Positions 1 to 8,842 are shown, counted from the first letter of the stretch. The stretch is DNA of 64,000 nucleotides from Cupriavidus consociatus (GCF_017814975.1 NZ_JAGIQA010000004.1:292706-356705); one strand, 5' to 3'. A program made the numbers and translations. The notes: generated by a model not told the origin, from the letters alone.

Positions 1-206
1 CGGTAGCCGAATACGCGCCGCGCGATGTCGGGCCATGCCACGATGCGGCCTTCTGCATCCGTTTCGAACACCGCCACGTCCTCGACCGCATCCAGCAGGC
101 GCCGGTATTGCTCAGCGGCAGGCTGGCCGGCTTGCCCGGAGAGAACGCCTCCCGCCGCTGCCAGATGTGGCGCGCGGCCATCTTTTGCCGCTTCCGGCTC
201 CGACAT
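1..206 (-). CDS. PAS-domain sensor protein, N-terminal fragment
   Basis: This is the first 68 codons of a gene that runs off the left edge. The minus-strand reading starts at the ATG at 206 (MSEPEAAKDG). After a polar leader it shows a PAS-like opening: YRRLLDAVEDVAVFETDAEG, then GRIVAW and RRVFGY, the usual start of PAS domains in bacterial sensor kinases and diguanylate cyclases. The output domain lies outside the window, so kinase, cyclase or other is undecided. The fragment lies downstream of the SDR gene on the same strand, about 220 bp away and past a hairpin, so it is probably a separate transcription unit. Confidence 0.6.
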   Translation of the reverse strand, partial: MSEPEAAKDGRAPHLAAAGGVLSGQAGQPAAEQYRRLLDAVEDVAVFETDAEGRIVAWPDIARRVFGY

Positions 207-304
207 GGACAAACCCTGTGTAGTGGTGGACGAACATGGCAGGCCGTTCGATACGATGCGAACGGCATGGCACCATGGCTGGCATGCGGTACGCATTCGG
301 CACG

Positions 305-331
305 GCTAAATGCCCGCCAGTCGGCGGGCAT
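305..331 (-). terminator. Hairpin downstream of the SDR gene
   Basis: A perfect 9-bp inverted repeat (ATGCCCGCC at 310-318 and GGCGGGCAT at 323-331) encloses a 4-nt loop. On the minus strand it is followed by a short TTTAG tract, so it could terminate the SDR transcript. A second long-range 10-bp inverted repeat (GTGGCACCGG at 353-362 and CCGGTGCCAC at 400-409) lies between this hairpin and the SDR stop. The T-tract is weak, so the assignment is tentative. Confidence 0.45.
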
Positions 332-425
332 CCAGATCCATGATAGGTGTTCGTGGCACCGGTCGCGACCGCGGCACCCGCGAAGCGGTGTGCGGGCTGC
401 CGGTGCCACAGTGACGGCCGGTGGC

Positions 426-1433
426 CTAGCGTCCCCGGCGCAGCTGCACCATGGCCGCCAAAGCGGCGGATGCGCCGACGACCAGCGCGGTGGCGAGCAT
501 GGGATGCCGCGCGGTGGTCGTGTAGGGGCACGACTGCAGCGCGGTGCGCGTGCCGCTTCGCTCCTGCAGGCCGCTGCCGCTGCCGTACAGCGTGTTGTCC
601 TCGAGCGGGCCGGCCGGGTGGCGCGTCTGCTGGGCACGGCCCATGAAACGACGCATGAAGCGGTCAAAGGTATGCGGCGTGTGATACGCCGCCGCCGAGA
701 AGGCCTTGGCCGCACCGCCGACGAAAAGATCGCGGCGCGGATTCTCGGCGGCGAACAGGATCGCATCGGCGGCCAGCGCCGGGTCGTACAGCGGCGGCGG
801 CAGGCGCGGCTCGACGTCGAGGAAGTTCTTTGCATGCATGGCCAGCGGCGTTTCCAGGCCGGCGGGCTTGATCAGCGTGATGCTGACCGGTGCCTGTTCC
901 TGCTCCAGCTCCAGCCGCAGCGAATCGGTAAAGCCCTTGATCGCATGCTGGGAGGCCGCGTACGCGCTCTGCAGCGGCAGCGGCCCGTCGGAGGCCTCGC
1001 TACCCATGTTGATGATGGTGCCGCCGCATTCGCGCAGGTGCGCGGCCGCCGCCAGCGAGCCATGGACGGTGCCCCAGTAGTTGGTGTCGAACAGCCGCCG
1101 CTGATCTTCCAGCGGCACGTCGCCGTGACGGCCGAAGATCGTCACGCCAGCGTTGTTGATCCAGGTGTCGAAGCTGCCGAAGCGCTCGATCGCGGCATGC
1201 GCGACCTTGGCGACGTCTTCGTGCCGGCCTACATCGGCAGTGACCGTGATGACTTCGGCGCCCTGCTCGCGCAGCTCTTCGGCCAGTTTGTGCAGCGAAT
1301 CCTCGCTGCGCGCTACCAGCACCAGCCGCGCACCGCGCGCGGCGGCCTTGCGCGCGGTGACCAGGCCCACGCCGCTGGTGGCGCCGGTCAGCACGATCAC
1401 CTGCGAGCCGATTTTCTTCAGGGTGGGTTTCAT
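426..1433 (-). CDS. SDR family oxidoreductase with C-terminal membrane segment; catalytic Lys replaced by Gln
   Basis: This 335-residue protein is a classical short-chain dehydrogenase/reductase. It has the nucleotide-binding motif TGATSGVG near residue 17, the structural NNAG motif near residue 92, the catalytic Ser in MGSEAS and the catalytic Tyr158 in YAASQ. The YxxxK lysine, which in the family binds the nicotinamide ribose and lowers the Tyr pKa, is Gln162 (CAG; one base change from AAG gives CAG). The last 25 residues form a hydrophobic segment (ATALVVGASAALAAMV) followed by RRGR, suggesting membrane anchoring. The start is the ATG at 1433, behind a purine-rich stretch. The substrate is unknown. 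The fold is certain; catalytic activity is questionable because of the missing lysine. Confidence 0.85.
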   Translation of the reverse strand: MKPTLKKIGSQVIVLTGATSGVGLVTARKAAARGARLVLVARSEDSLHKLAEELREQGAEVITVTADVGRHEDVAKVAHAAIERFGSFDTWINNAGVTIFGRHGDVPLEDQRRLFDTNYWGTVHGSLAAAAHLRECGGTIINMGSEASDGPLPLQSAYAASQHAIKGFTDSLRLELEQEQAPVSITLIKPAGLETPLAMHAKNFLDVEPRLPPPLYDPALAADAILFAAENPRRDLFVGGAAKAFSAAAYHTPHTFDRFMRRFMGRAQQTRHPAGPLEDNTLYGSGSGLQERSGTRTALQSCPYTTTARHPMLATALVVGASAALAAMVQLRRGR

Positions 1434-1741
1434 CTGCCGCTTCCTCCTCGGGATGGTTTCCGGCGCGGCGCCAGGCGTGACAACGGTTCATCACCAGTAA
1501 AGCACCGCAGATAACCATCGCAAATTGCGTTCCCATGGGCGCCGGCCCCCCGGCGCGCGCCGGAGCTGAAGCAGGCGCGCAGCAGAATTACAACGTCCGG
1601 TAAGAACCACATGCCGGCCGGCGCGCGTTGCCGTGTGCGGGACGACAGGGCGCCATCTTTTCCAGTGTAGGACTGGCGCCGATTTCGGTAGCGCCATGTG
1701 CTGCCTAAGCTGGATGCATCTTCTCCCAACCGGCGACAGCC
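1434..1741. other. Intergenic region between the divergent SDR gene and ligD
   Basis: This 308-bp gap separates two divergently transcribed genes, so it must hold both promoters. I see no strong sigma-70 match. The one clear structure is a 7-bp inverted repeat GGCGCCA (1649-1655) / TGGCGCC (1674-1680) enclosing a smaller CCAGT/ACTGG hairpin, about 60 bp before the ligD start. It could be an operator or an RNA structure in the ligD leader. No coding potential was recognised. Confidence 0.4.
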
Positions 1742-4561
1742 ATGGCCAAGACGACGCGACAGGACTCCGGCGACAGCCGCACAGCGGCAAAGCGTTCTAC
1801 CGCGCGCAGCGGCCGGCCTGCCCGCAAGGACTCGCCGCCGGCGGCGCGCAAGAGCGGGGCGGCGGCCCGCAAACGCAGCACAGCCAGTGCCGCACTGGAC
1901 AAGTACCGCCGCATGCGCGACTTCGGCGCCACGCCCGAGCCCAGCGGTGCCCCCGCCCGCACGCACGCCGCACCGCGCAAGCGCGCCGGCGAGCTGTCGT
2001 TCGTGATCCAGAAGCACGCGGCGCGGCGGCTGCACTACGACTTCCGGCTTGAGCTTGGCGGCACGCTGAAAAGCTGGGCCGTGCCCAAGGGCCCGAGCCT
2101 GGATCCGAACGACAAGCGCATGGCGGTCCACGTCGAAGACCATCCGATGGACTATGCCGGCTTCGAAGGCGTCATCCCCGCCGGACACTACGGCGCGGGC
2201 ACGGTGATCGTATGGGACCGCGGCACCTGGGTGCCGGTCGGCGACGCCGAGGCAGGCTACCGCGCCGGCAAGCTCAAGTTCGAGCTGCGCGGCGAGAAGC
2301 TGCATGGCCACTGGACGCTGGTGCGGATGCACGGCAGCCGGCAAAAGGAGCAGGACGCCTGGCTGCTGATCAAGGAGCGCGACGACGCCGCGGTGCCGGC
2401 CGCAGAGTTCGACGTGGTCGAGGCGCTGCCCGACAGCGTGCTGGGCGGCACCGCGCGCAAGGCGAAAGGTGCCAGCCGCTCCGCCAGTCCGGCAGCAAAG
2501 CGTGCCGGCAAGGCCAATGCCGGCGCAAAGGCCCACGCCGGCACCCGCGCCAAGGCACTGAAGCCACCGCCCGGCGCGCCGCGCGCGGCATTGCCGCTGG
2601 CGCTGGCGCCGCAGCTGGCCACGCTGGTCGACAAGCCTCCGGCGGACGCCGCGGCCTGGCGCTATGAGATCAAGTTCGACGGCTACCGGGTGCTGGCGCG
2701 CATCGACGGCAAGGACGTGCGGCTGTTCACGCGCCAGGGCCACGACTGGACCGCGAAGCTGCGCGCGCTGGCACGCGACGTCGGCATGCTGGGGCTGCCC
2801 GACGGCTGGCTCGACGGCGAGATCGTGGTGATCGGCAAGCATGGCGAGACCGACTTCCAGGCCTTGCAGAACGCCTTCGATACCGCGCGCGTCGAGGCGA
2901 TCCAGTATTTCGTGTTCGACCTGCCCTTCTATGCCGGCCATGACCTGCGCAAGGTGCCGCTGGTCGAGCGCCGCGCGCTGCTGCGGCACATCTTTGCCGG
3001 CAACACCGCGCCGCGGCTGCAGTTCAGCGAAGACTTCGAGGCCGCCCCCGACGAAATGCTCGACGCCGCCTGCCGCATGAAGCTCGAAGGCGTGATCGGC
3101 AAGCGCGCGGATTCGAGCTATGTCAGCACGCGCAGCAATACCTGGATCAAGCTCAAATGCACCTTGCGCCAGGAATTCGTGGTGGCGGGCTTTACCGAAC
3201 CCAGGGGCAGCCGCACCGGCCTCGGCTCGCTGCTGCTGGGCGTGCACGACAGCGGCGGACGGCTGCGCTATGCCGGCAATGTCGGCACCGGCTTCGACAC
3301 GCGCATGCTTGGCGAACTGCGCGCGCAACTGGATGCGCTGCGCGCCGATACGTCGCCGTTCGCGACCGTGCCGGCCGGCGTGAAGGGGCACTGGGTGCGG
3401 CCGAAACTGGTGGCCGAGGTGTCGTTTGGCAGCTGGACCCGCGAAGGCCGCGTGCGCCATGCCGTGTTCCACGGGCTGCGCACCGACAAGCCTGCCGGCG
3501 CGGTGTCGGTCGAGATGCCGGCGGCACCAGCCGGCAAGGGGAAGAAGGCCGCGGCGAAAGCCCCCGCAAAGCGCGCAGGCAAGACCGCAGGCAAGACCGC
3601 TTCGAAAGCGGCTGGCAAGGCCACGATAAAGGCCGCCAGAGCTGGCGCCCTCGGCAAGCAGCCCACCGCGCTGGGCGGCAAGGTCAGGATCAGCCATGCC
3701 GAACGCGTGATCGACACCACCTCCGGCCTGACCAAGGGCGACCTGGTGCGCTACTACGAGCAGGCGGCCCCGCTGATGCTGCCGCACCTGCGCGGCCGTC
3801 CGATCGCGATGGTGCGCGCTCCTGCCGGGGTGGGCGGCGAACAGTTCTTCCAGCGTCATGGCGACACGCTGCGCGTCGATGGCATCAACCTCCTGGACCC
3901 GTCGCTGTGGCCGGGCCATCCCGCGCTGCTGGAGATCGTGTCGGCCGAGGCGCTGGTCTCGGCGGCCCAGCTCAACGTGGTCGAGTTCCACACCTGGAAC
4001 GCCAGCAAGCGCAGCATCGACCGGCCCAACCGCATCATCTTCGACCTGGACCCGGGCGAAGGCGTGCCCTGGGACCAGATGCAGGAGGCCGCCGCGCTGA
4101 TGAAGGCACTGCTCGACGAGCTTGGCCTGGCCAGCTTCCTGAAGACCAGCGGCGGCAAGGGCCTGCACGTGGTGGTGCCGGTCACGCCGCGCGCCGGCTG
4201 GGACGAGGTCAAGGACTTTGCGCAGGACGTGGTGCGCCATGTCGCCGCCACCATCCCGCAGCGCTTCGTGGCCAAGAGTGGTGCGCGCAATCGCGTAGGG
4301 AAGATTTTCATCGATTACCTGCGCAATGGTGTCGGGGCGACCACCGTCGCGGCGTTCTCGGCACGCGCGCGGCCAGGGCTGGGCGTATCGATCCCGGTTT
4401 CGTGGGAAGAACTCGGGACGCTGGAGAGCGCGGCGCAATGGACCGTCGCCAGCGTGGGCCCGCGGCTGGAGGCCCTGCAGGCCGACGATCCATGGGCCGG
4501 CTATGCTGGCGTGCGTCAGGCCATCACCCGTGCCGCCGCGCGGCTCGGGCGCGCCGGCTGA
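1742..4561 (+). CDS. ligD: ATP-dependent DNA ligase LigD (phosphoesterase-ligase-polymerase)
   Basis: This 939-residue multifunctional end-joining enzyme works with Ku to repair double-strand breaks. Domains in order: an N-terminal 3'-phosphoesterase (about 80-230; RRLHYDFRLELGG, HVEDHP, GVIPAGHYGAGTV), an ATP-dependent ligase (about 280-580; adenylation motif YEIKFDGYR with Lys311 as predicted nucleotidyl acceptor), a Lys/Ala-rich linker (about 598-640) and a C-terminal primase-type polymerase (about 650-920; metal-binding D768 and D770 in DLDPGEG, then KTSGGKGLHVV). The order matches Pseudomonas-type LigD. The first 70 residues are basic and low in complexity. No good ribosome-binding site precedes the ATG. 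The ku gene lies 3 kb downstream on the same strand. Confidence 0.97.
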   Translation: MAKTTRQDSGDSRTAAKRSTARSGRPARKDSPPAARKSGAAARKRSTASAALDKYRRMRDFGATPEPSGAPARTHAAPRKRAGELSFVIQKHAARRLHYDFRLELGGTLKSWAVPKGPSLDPNDKRMAVHVEDHPMDYAGFEGVIPAGHYGAGTVIVWDRGTWVPVGDAEAGYRAGKLKFELRGEKLHGHWTLVRMHGSRQKEQDAWLLIKERDDAAVPAAEFDVVEALPDSVLGGTARKAKGASRSASPAAKRAGKANAGAKAHAGTRAKALKPPPGAPRAALPLALAPQLATLVDKPPADAAAWRYEIKFDGYRVLARIDGKDVRLFTRQGHDWTAKLRALARDVGMLGLPDGWLDGEIVVIGKHGETDFQALQNAFDTARVEAIQYFVFDLPFYAGHDLRKVPLVERRALLRHIFAGNTAPRLQFSEDFEAAPDEMLDAACRMKLEGVIGKRADSSYVSTRSNTWIKLKCTLRQEFVVAGFTEPRGSRTGLGSLLLGVHDSGGRLRYAGNVGTGFDTRMLGELRAQLDALRADTSPFATVPAGVKGHWVRPKLVAEVSFGSWTREGRVRHAVFHGLRTDKPAGAVSVEMPAAPAGKGKKAAAKAPAKRAGKTAGKTASKAAGKATIKAARAGALGKQPTALGGKVRISHAERVIDTTSGLTKGDLVRYYEQAAPLMLPHLRGRPIAMVRAPAGVGGEQFFQRHGDTLRVDGINLLDPSLWPGHPALLEIVSAEALVSAAQLNVVEFHTWNASKRSIDRPNRIIFDLDPGEGVPWDQMQEAAALMKALLDELGLASFLKTSGGKGLHVVVPVTPRAGWDEVKDFAQDVVRHVAATIPQRFVAKSGARNRVGKIFIDYLRNGVGATTVAAFSARARPGLGVSIPVSWEELGTLESAAQWTVASVGPRLEALQADDPWAGYAGVRQAITRAAARLGRAG

Positions 4562-4654
4562 GCTACATCGCGGCATATCCGCGGCACATTTCTTGCGCCG
4601 CTTTCCATAGACAACCGGCGTGAGCGCCGTGCCGCCACTTATGGAGAGAGCGCA

Positions 4655-5071
4655 ATGACCCACCTCAGCATTCCCGGTACGATCCGCGCCGCCGGCGGTG
4701 GCAGCGCCGGTTCAGGCACCAGCGCGCCGCACAACCGGCGCGCGCTGCGTCGTCTGCTGGTTTCCTGCGCGATGCTGTCTTTCGCCGCTGCACCAGTGCA
4801 CGCGCGCCTGCCGGCACCCACACCCGAGCAACAGCAGGCGGCCGAAGCAAAGAAGGCCAAGGAAGCGGAGACGGCCAAGCAACAAGCCGAGGCCCTTGCT
4901 CGCGTGCAGGACACGCTGGCCGCGCGCTTCGGCAAGGGCGCCAGCCCGGCGGGCGCCACCGACGCCGGCAAGGTCCCGCAGAAGGCCGCCGAAGCTCCCG
5001 GTTCGGCCGGCCCGCACGGCGGTACCTCGCCGAGCGCCGAGGCACATAGCGGCGAGGCCGCTCGCCGCTGA
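4655..5071 (+). CDS. Small exported protein, unknown function
   Basis: This 138-residue protein begins at an ATG preceded by GGAGAG. After a 28-residue polar N-terminus comes a basic and hydrophobic signal-like stretch (RRALRRLLVSCAMLSFAAA) ending in APVHA, a plausible signal peptidase I site. The mature part is Ala/Lys/Glu/Gln-rich, predicted helical or coiled (QQQAAEAKKAKEAETAKQQ), and ends in a Gly/Ser/His-rich tail. I recognise no domain. An alternative start at the ATG of SCAML is possible but leaves a short signal. It sits between ligD and the hybrid kinase on the same strand; a link to DNA repair is not implied. Confidence 0.7.
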   Translation: MTHLSIPGTIRAAGGGSAGSGTSAPHNRRALRRLLVSCAMLSFAAAPVHARLPAPTPEQQQAAEAKKAKEAETAKQQAEALARVQDTLAARFGKGASPAGATDAGKVPQKAAEAPGSAGPHGGTSPSAEAHSGEAARR

Positions 5072-5183
5072 AGCCAGACCGCGCCCGTTAGCCTGTGCCT
5101 GGTCCCGGCACGCCTCTTGCCACTGCGAAGCGCCAACGGCCTCGCCGAGGGCCCGTGGATGAGCCGCCACAAGGGGGAACGCA

Positions 5184-5354
5184 ATGGATCACTTCTGCAT
5201 GCATGTAATTACTACAACCTGGGCGTCGCCCGGCCGTGCAAGATTTGCACGCGAAGGGATGGCCCCGGGGCGCTTTTACCTGCTTCCAAACCAACCGCGC
5301 GCCTGCGCCGCGGTGATCGCCTGCGGACGTGCGCGAAAGCGTACGTCAGCGTGA
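5184..5354 (+). CDS. Possible 56-residue leader ORF upstream of the hybrid kinase
   Basis: A short open frame starts at an ATG (MDHFCMHVIT) behind a strong purine-rich sequence (AAGGGGGAACGCA) and ends 4 nt before the start used here for the hybrid kinase. Its composition is not typical of an intact protein (RACAAVIACGRARKRTSA at the end). Good ribosome-binding spacing and close coupling make a translated leader possible. No homology is recognised and it may be non-coding leader sequence. Confidence 0.22.
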   Translation: MDHFCMHVITTTWASPGRARFAREGMAPGRFYLLPNQPRACAAVIACGRARKRTSA

Positions 5355-5358
5355 CACC

Positions 5359-7416
5359 ATGCGCCCGCAAGCCAACCGCGCTCCGCTGATCCTCAACGTC
5401 GACGACCGCGAGGGACCGCGCTATGTCAAGAGCCGCATCCTGCATCGCGGCGAGTTTTCCGTGATCGAGGCGGCCACCGGCCAGTCGACGCTGGCGGTGG
5501 TGCGCCAGCATGCGCCGGCGCTGGTGCTGCTGTCGTCGCGCCTGCCCGATATCAGTGGACTGGAAGTGTGCCGGCTGATCAAGGACGATCCGGAAATCGC
5601 GCGCACCCTGGTGCTGCTGACGTCGCCCGGCGAACCCCAGGCGCGCCAGCGCGTCGAGGCGCTGAACTGCGGCGCCGACGGCTACCTGGTCGAACCGGCC
5701 GAGCCCGAGGAAGTCCTGTCGAGCATCCAGGCGCTGCTGCGGCTGCGCGGCGCGGAAGATGCCTGCTACCGCACCACGCAGGCGCTGCACGACAACGAGG
5801 ACCTGTTCCGCCAGCTGGCGGAGTCGCTCGCCGACGTGGTCTGGATTCTTGATCCCGCCGCCCGGCAGCTGCTGTTCGTCAGCCCGTCGTTCGAGGCGCT
5901 GTGGGGCCATCCGGCAGCGGAGGTGATGGAAGAGCCGCGCCGCTGCCTGGACCGCCTGGTTGCGGCCGACCGCCCGCGCGTGGAGGCCGCTCTCGCCAGC
6001 ATGCTGAGTGACGGCCGCATGGATATCGAATTCCAGATGACGCGGCCAGACGGCCAGCTGCGCGAGATCCGCGCGCGCGCCTTCCCCGTGCACGGCGCGG
6101 GTCAGGCGCCCGCGCGCGCCGATCTCGGCAATTCCCGGCCGCTGCGCATTGCCGGCATCTGCCAGGACGTGACCCTGCAGAACCGCGCCGGACGCGCGCT
6201 GCGCGACGAGGAGCGGCGCAAGGACCAGTTCCTGGCCATGCTCGCCCACGAGTTGCGCAACCCGCTCGCACCGCTGCGCAGCGCCGCCGACATGCTGCAG
6301 CAACTGTCGCCGTCGCGCGAGGACATGTTCCGCGCGCGCGACATCATCGGCCGCCAGCTGCACCACCTGACCCGGCTGGTCGACGAGCTGCTCGATATCT
6401 CGCGCTTCAACCAGGGCCGCATCACGCTGCGGCAGGACCTGGTAGAACTGCGCGCCGCGCTCAATACCGCTGTCGAAGCCGTGCGGCCGGAGATCGAAGC
6501 CTACCGCCACACGCTGCGCCTGTCGCTGCCCGAGCAGCCGCTGCCGGTGCGCGGCGACCTGGTGCGGCTGACGCAGATCTTCAGCAACCTGCTGCACAAT
6601 GCCGCCGCCTATACCCCTGCGGGCGGCCAGATCACGGTCGATGCCACGCTAGACCAGGATCCGGCCAGCGGTTCCGCCGGCGGCTACGTCACGGTGCGCG
6701 TGCGCGACAACGGCACCGGGCTGTCCGAGGCGCTGCAGCGGCTGCTGTTCGACCCGCTGGCCCCGCACGATCCCGCCGAGGACCACGCCGGCGAAGGAAG
6801 CAGCAGGGGCAGCAGCAACGATAACGGCAACACCAACGACGGCATGGCGCCGTCCAACGTCTTCCCGCACGACGGGCCCGGCATCGGCCTGACGCTGGTG
6901 CAGAAGCTGGTCGTGCTGCATGGCGGCACGATCCGCGCCAACAGTCCCGGCCCTGGCCAGGGCAGCACCTTCACCGTCACGCTGCCGGTCGAGCCGTGGC
7001 ACAAGTGGCACCCCGGCACCGGCAAGTCCGCGGCGCACAGCGGCGTGTCGCGGCGGATCATGGTGGTGGACGACAACGCCGACGCGCTCGAAGCCATGAC
7101 CATGACGCTGCAGACCATGGGCCACACCGTGGTGACCGCGCCGGACGGGCCTACCGCTGTCGCGCTCGCTACCGCCGCGCGCCCGGAAGTGGTGCTGCTG
7201 GATCTCGGCATGCCAGCCATGGACGGCTTCGAGACCGCGCGCCGCCTGCGCGCGCTGCCCGAGATGCGCGGCGCCACGCTGGTCGCGTTGACCGGCTTCG
7301 GCCAGCCCGAGGACCGCCGGCGCGCGATGGAAGCGGGCTTCGACCAGCACCTGGTCAAGCCGGCCGACCTGGACGCATTGGCCCACCTGCTCGATACGCT
7401 CAAGGAACGGGCTTAG
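5359..7416 (+). CDS. Hybrid sensor histidine kinase: pseudo-receiver, PAS, HisKA, ATPase, receiver
   Basis: This 685-residue soluble phosphorelay protein has no membrane segments. Residues about 7-125 form a receiver with the acidic pair in NVDDRE, but the phospho-acceptor position is Ser59 (LVLLSSRLPD) and the conserved C-terminal Lys is Glu (LVEPAE), so it should not be phosphorylated. A PAS domain follows (about 150-275), then the HisKA box AMLAHELRNPL with His297, an ATPase domain with the N-box FSNLLHNAAAYT and the glycine box GPGIGLTLV, and a canonical receiver with Asp615 in LLDLGMP and LVKP. A Ser/Asn/Gly-rich insert interrupts the ATP-lid region near residues 475-500. The start at 5359 was chosen because the receiver begins directly after it; a GTG at 5329 is an alternative. 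It lies between ligD and ku. Confidence 0.9.
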   Translation: MRPQANRAPLILNVDDREGPRYVKSRILHRGEFSVIEAATGQSTLAVVRQHAPALVLLSSRLPDISGLEVCRLIKDDPEIARTLVLLTSPGEPQARQRVEALNCGADGYLVEPAEPEEVLSSIQALLRLRGAEDACYRTTQALHDNEDLFRQLAESLADVVWILDPAARQLLFVSPSFEALWGHPAAEVMEEPRRCLDRLVAADRPRVEAALASMLSDGRMDIEFQMTRPDGQLREIRARAFPVHGAGQAPARADLGNSRPLRIAGICQDVTLQNRAGRALRDEERRKDQFLAMLAHELRNPLAPLRSAADMLQQLSPSREDMFRARDIIGRQLHHLTRLVDELLDISRFNQGRITLRQDLVELRAALNTAVEAVRPEIEAYRHTLRLSLPEQPLPVRGDLVRLTQIFSNLLHNAAAYTPAGGQITVDATLDQDPASGSAGGYVTVRVRDNGTGLSEALQRLLFDPLAPHDPAEDHAGEGSSRGSSNDNGNTNDGMAPSNVFPHDGPGIGLTLVQKLVVLHGGTIRANSPGPGQGSTFTVTLPVEPWHKWHPGTGKSAAHSGVSRRIMVVDDNADALEAMTMTLQTMGHTVVTAPDGPTAVALATAARPEVVLLDLGMPAMDGFETARRLRALPEMRGATLVALTGFGQPEDRRRAMEAGFDQHLVKPADLDALAHLLDTLKERA

Positions 7417-7465
7417 CCGCCTGCCGGCCATGCCGGTCCGCCATCGACCCTGACAAGGAGCCTAC

Positions 7466-7612
7466 GTGCATACCACACCCGACCCCGATGACATCCCCCC
7501 GCGAGAGCCGGAAGTCCCCCCGCCCGAGCCGCCGCCGGGCCCTCCTGAACCCGTCTCCGATCCGCCGCCGGGCGACCAGCCGCCACCGCCGCCGCAACGC
7601 GCGCGCGAATAA
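7466..7612 (+). CDS. Proline-rich 48-residue protein upstream of ku
   Basis: A GTG start lies 5 nt after a good AAGGAG site (7455-7460), and the frame stays open for 48 residues to a TAA. The product is about 40 percent proline with acidic spacing residues (PDPDDIPPREPEVPP then PPPGDQPPPPPQ). It is probably disordered. It lies 49 nt after the kinase and 32 nt before ku, so all three are likely co-transcribed. The strong start signal and consistent composition support a real gene; the function is unknown. Confidence 0.55.
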   Translation: MHTTPDPDDIPPREPEVPPPEPPPGPPEPVSDPPPGDQPPPPPQRARE

Positions 7613-7644
7613 GGCGCTTGAGGAGCCATTAAAGGAGCCGTTAA

Positions 7645-8745
7645 GTGTCCCGCATCATCTGGAAAGGCGCCATTACCTTTGGCCTCGTCAACATCCCGGT
7701 CGTCGTGCGGCCTGCCTCGCGCAGCCAGACGCTCGACCTGGACCTGCTGGACGTGCGCGACATGGCTCCGGTGGGCTATCAGCGCATCAACAAGAGCACC
7801 GGCAAGCCGGTCGACAAGGAGCACATCGTCAAGGGCTACCAGTACGCCAAGGACGAATACGTGCTGCTGAACGATGAGGATTTCCGGCAGGCCAATGTCG
7901 AAGCTACACAGACAGTCGACATCGTCAGCTTCGTCGAGGCAGAAAGCATTCCGCCGTACTTCTTCGACACCCCCTACTACCTCGAGCCGGACAAGCGCGG
8001 CGACCGCGGCTATGCGCTGCTGCATGCGACGATGCGGCGCACCGGCCGCGCCGCGCTGGCGCTGGTGGTGCTGCGCAACCGCCAGCACCTGGCGGCGATG
8101 CTGGTCCACGACAACGCGCTGGTGCTCAATACCATGCGCTTCGCCGACGAGGTGCTGCCGATTTCCGAACTGCGCCTGCCGAAGGCGTCGAGTGCCAAGG
8201 GCAGTGGCACGCATGCGCGCGAGATCGAGATGGCGGCAAAGCTGGTCGAGGACATGACCGAGGACTGGAATCCGGAGCAGTACCGCGACACCTATCGCGA
8301 CGACATGATGGCGCGCATCGAAGAGAAGATCGAATCCGGCAAGACGCACCAGCTGACCCAGCCCACCGAGGACGAAGAAGCGCCGCGCCGCAGCGCGAAG
8401 GTCATCGATATGGTGGCACTGCTGCGCAAGAGCCTGGGCGAGCGCGGCAAGGGCGACGACGGCAAGGGCCGGCGCCGCGCAAAGCCGGCTGAGGAATCGG
8501 AAGCGGCGGAGGAAACCGGGGCCGAAGACGACCGCGCCGGCGCAAGCCGCAGCCGCCGCAAGACGCCGGCGCGCCATGCTGCGGCGAAGAAAGCACCCGC
8601 AAAGCGGACTACGGCCAAGCGCACTAACGCGACCAAGCATGCGGCGGCCAAGCATGCGCCGGCCAAGTCGCACGGGAAGTCGCACGCCAAGCCTCATGCC
8701 ACGGCACGCAAGAGCACGGGCACGACGCGCCGCAAAGCCGCCTAG
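7645..8745 (+). CDS. ku: DNA end-binding protein Ku
   Basis: This 366-residue bacterial Ku begins MSRIIWKGAITFGLVNIPV, the hallmark opening of the family. The homodimer forms a ring on broken DNA ends and recruits LigD. The core domain covers about residues 1-260 (SQTLDLDLLDVRD, VGYQRINKSTGKPV, FFDTPYYLEPDKRG). The usual length is near 280-300; the surplus is a Lys/Ala/Thr/His-rich C-terminal tail (about 275-366) resembling histone H1-like repeats, which in other bacterial Ku proteins adds sequence-independent DNA binding. The start ATG follows AAGGAG with spacing suited to translation. It lies about 3 kb downstream of ligD on the same strand. Confidence 0.97.
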   Translation: MSRIIWKGAITFGLVNIPVVVRPASRSQTLDLDLLDVRDMAPVGYQRINKSTGKPVDKEHIVKGYQYAKDEYVLLNDEDFRQANVEATQTVDIVSFVEAESIPPYFFDTPYYLEPDKRGDRGYALLHATMRRTGRAALALVVLRNRQHLAAMLVHDNALVLNTMRFADEVLPISELRLPKASSAKGSGTHAREIEMAAKLVEDMTEDWNPEQYRDTYRDDMMARIEEKIESGKTHQLTQPTEDEEAPRRSAKVIDMVALLRKSLGERGKGDDGKGRRRAKPAEESEAAEETGAEDDRAGASRSRRKTPARHAAAKKAPAKRTTAKRTNATKHAAAKHAPAKSHGKSHAKPHATARKSTGTTRRKAA

Positions 8746-8842
8746 CTGAAATCCGGAAAACCGGGATGGCGGCCGGTGCCCTGCGTTTCGCTGGAGGGCG
8801 GGACGCGGGGCGTCGGCGTGCCGGGCATTGCGCTTCAGGCGG

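Noticed and set aside
1430..4663. A minus-strand frame of over 1000 codons opposite ligD
   Set aside because: It is antisense to a gene with three well-matched catalytic domains. Its composition (Arg/Ala/Gly/His-rich without conserved motifs) is typical of frames opposite high-GC genes.
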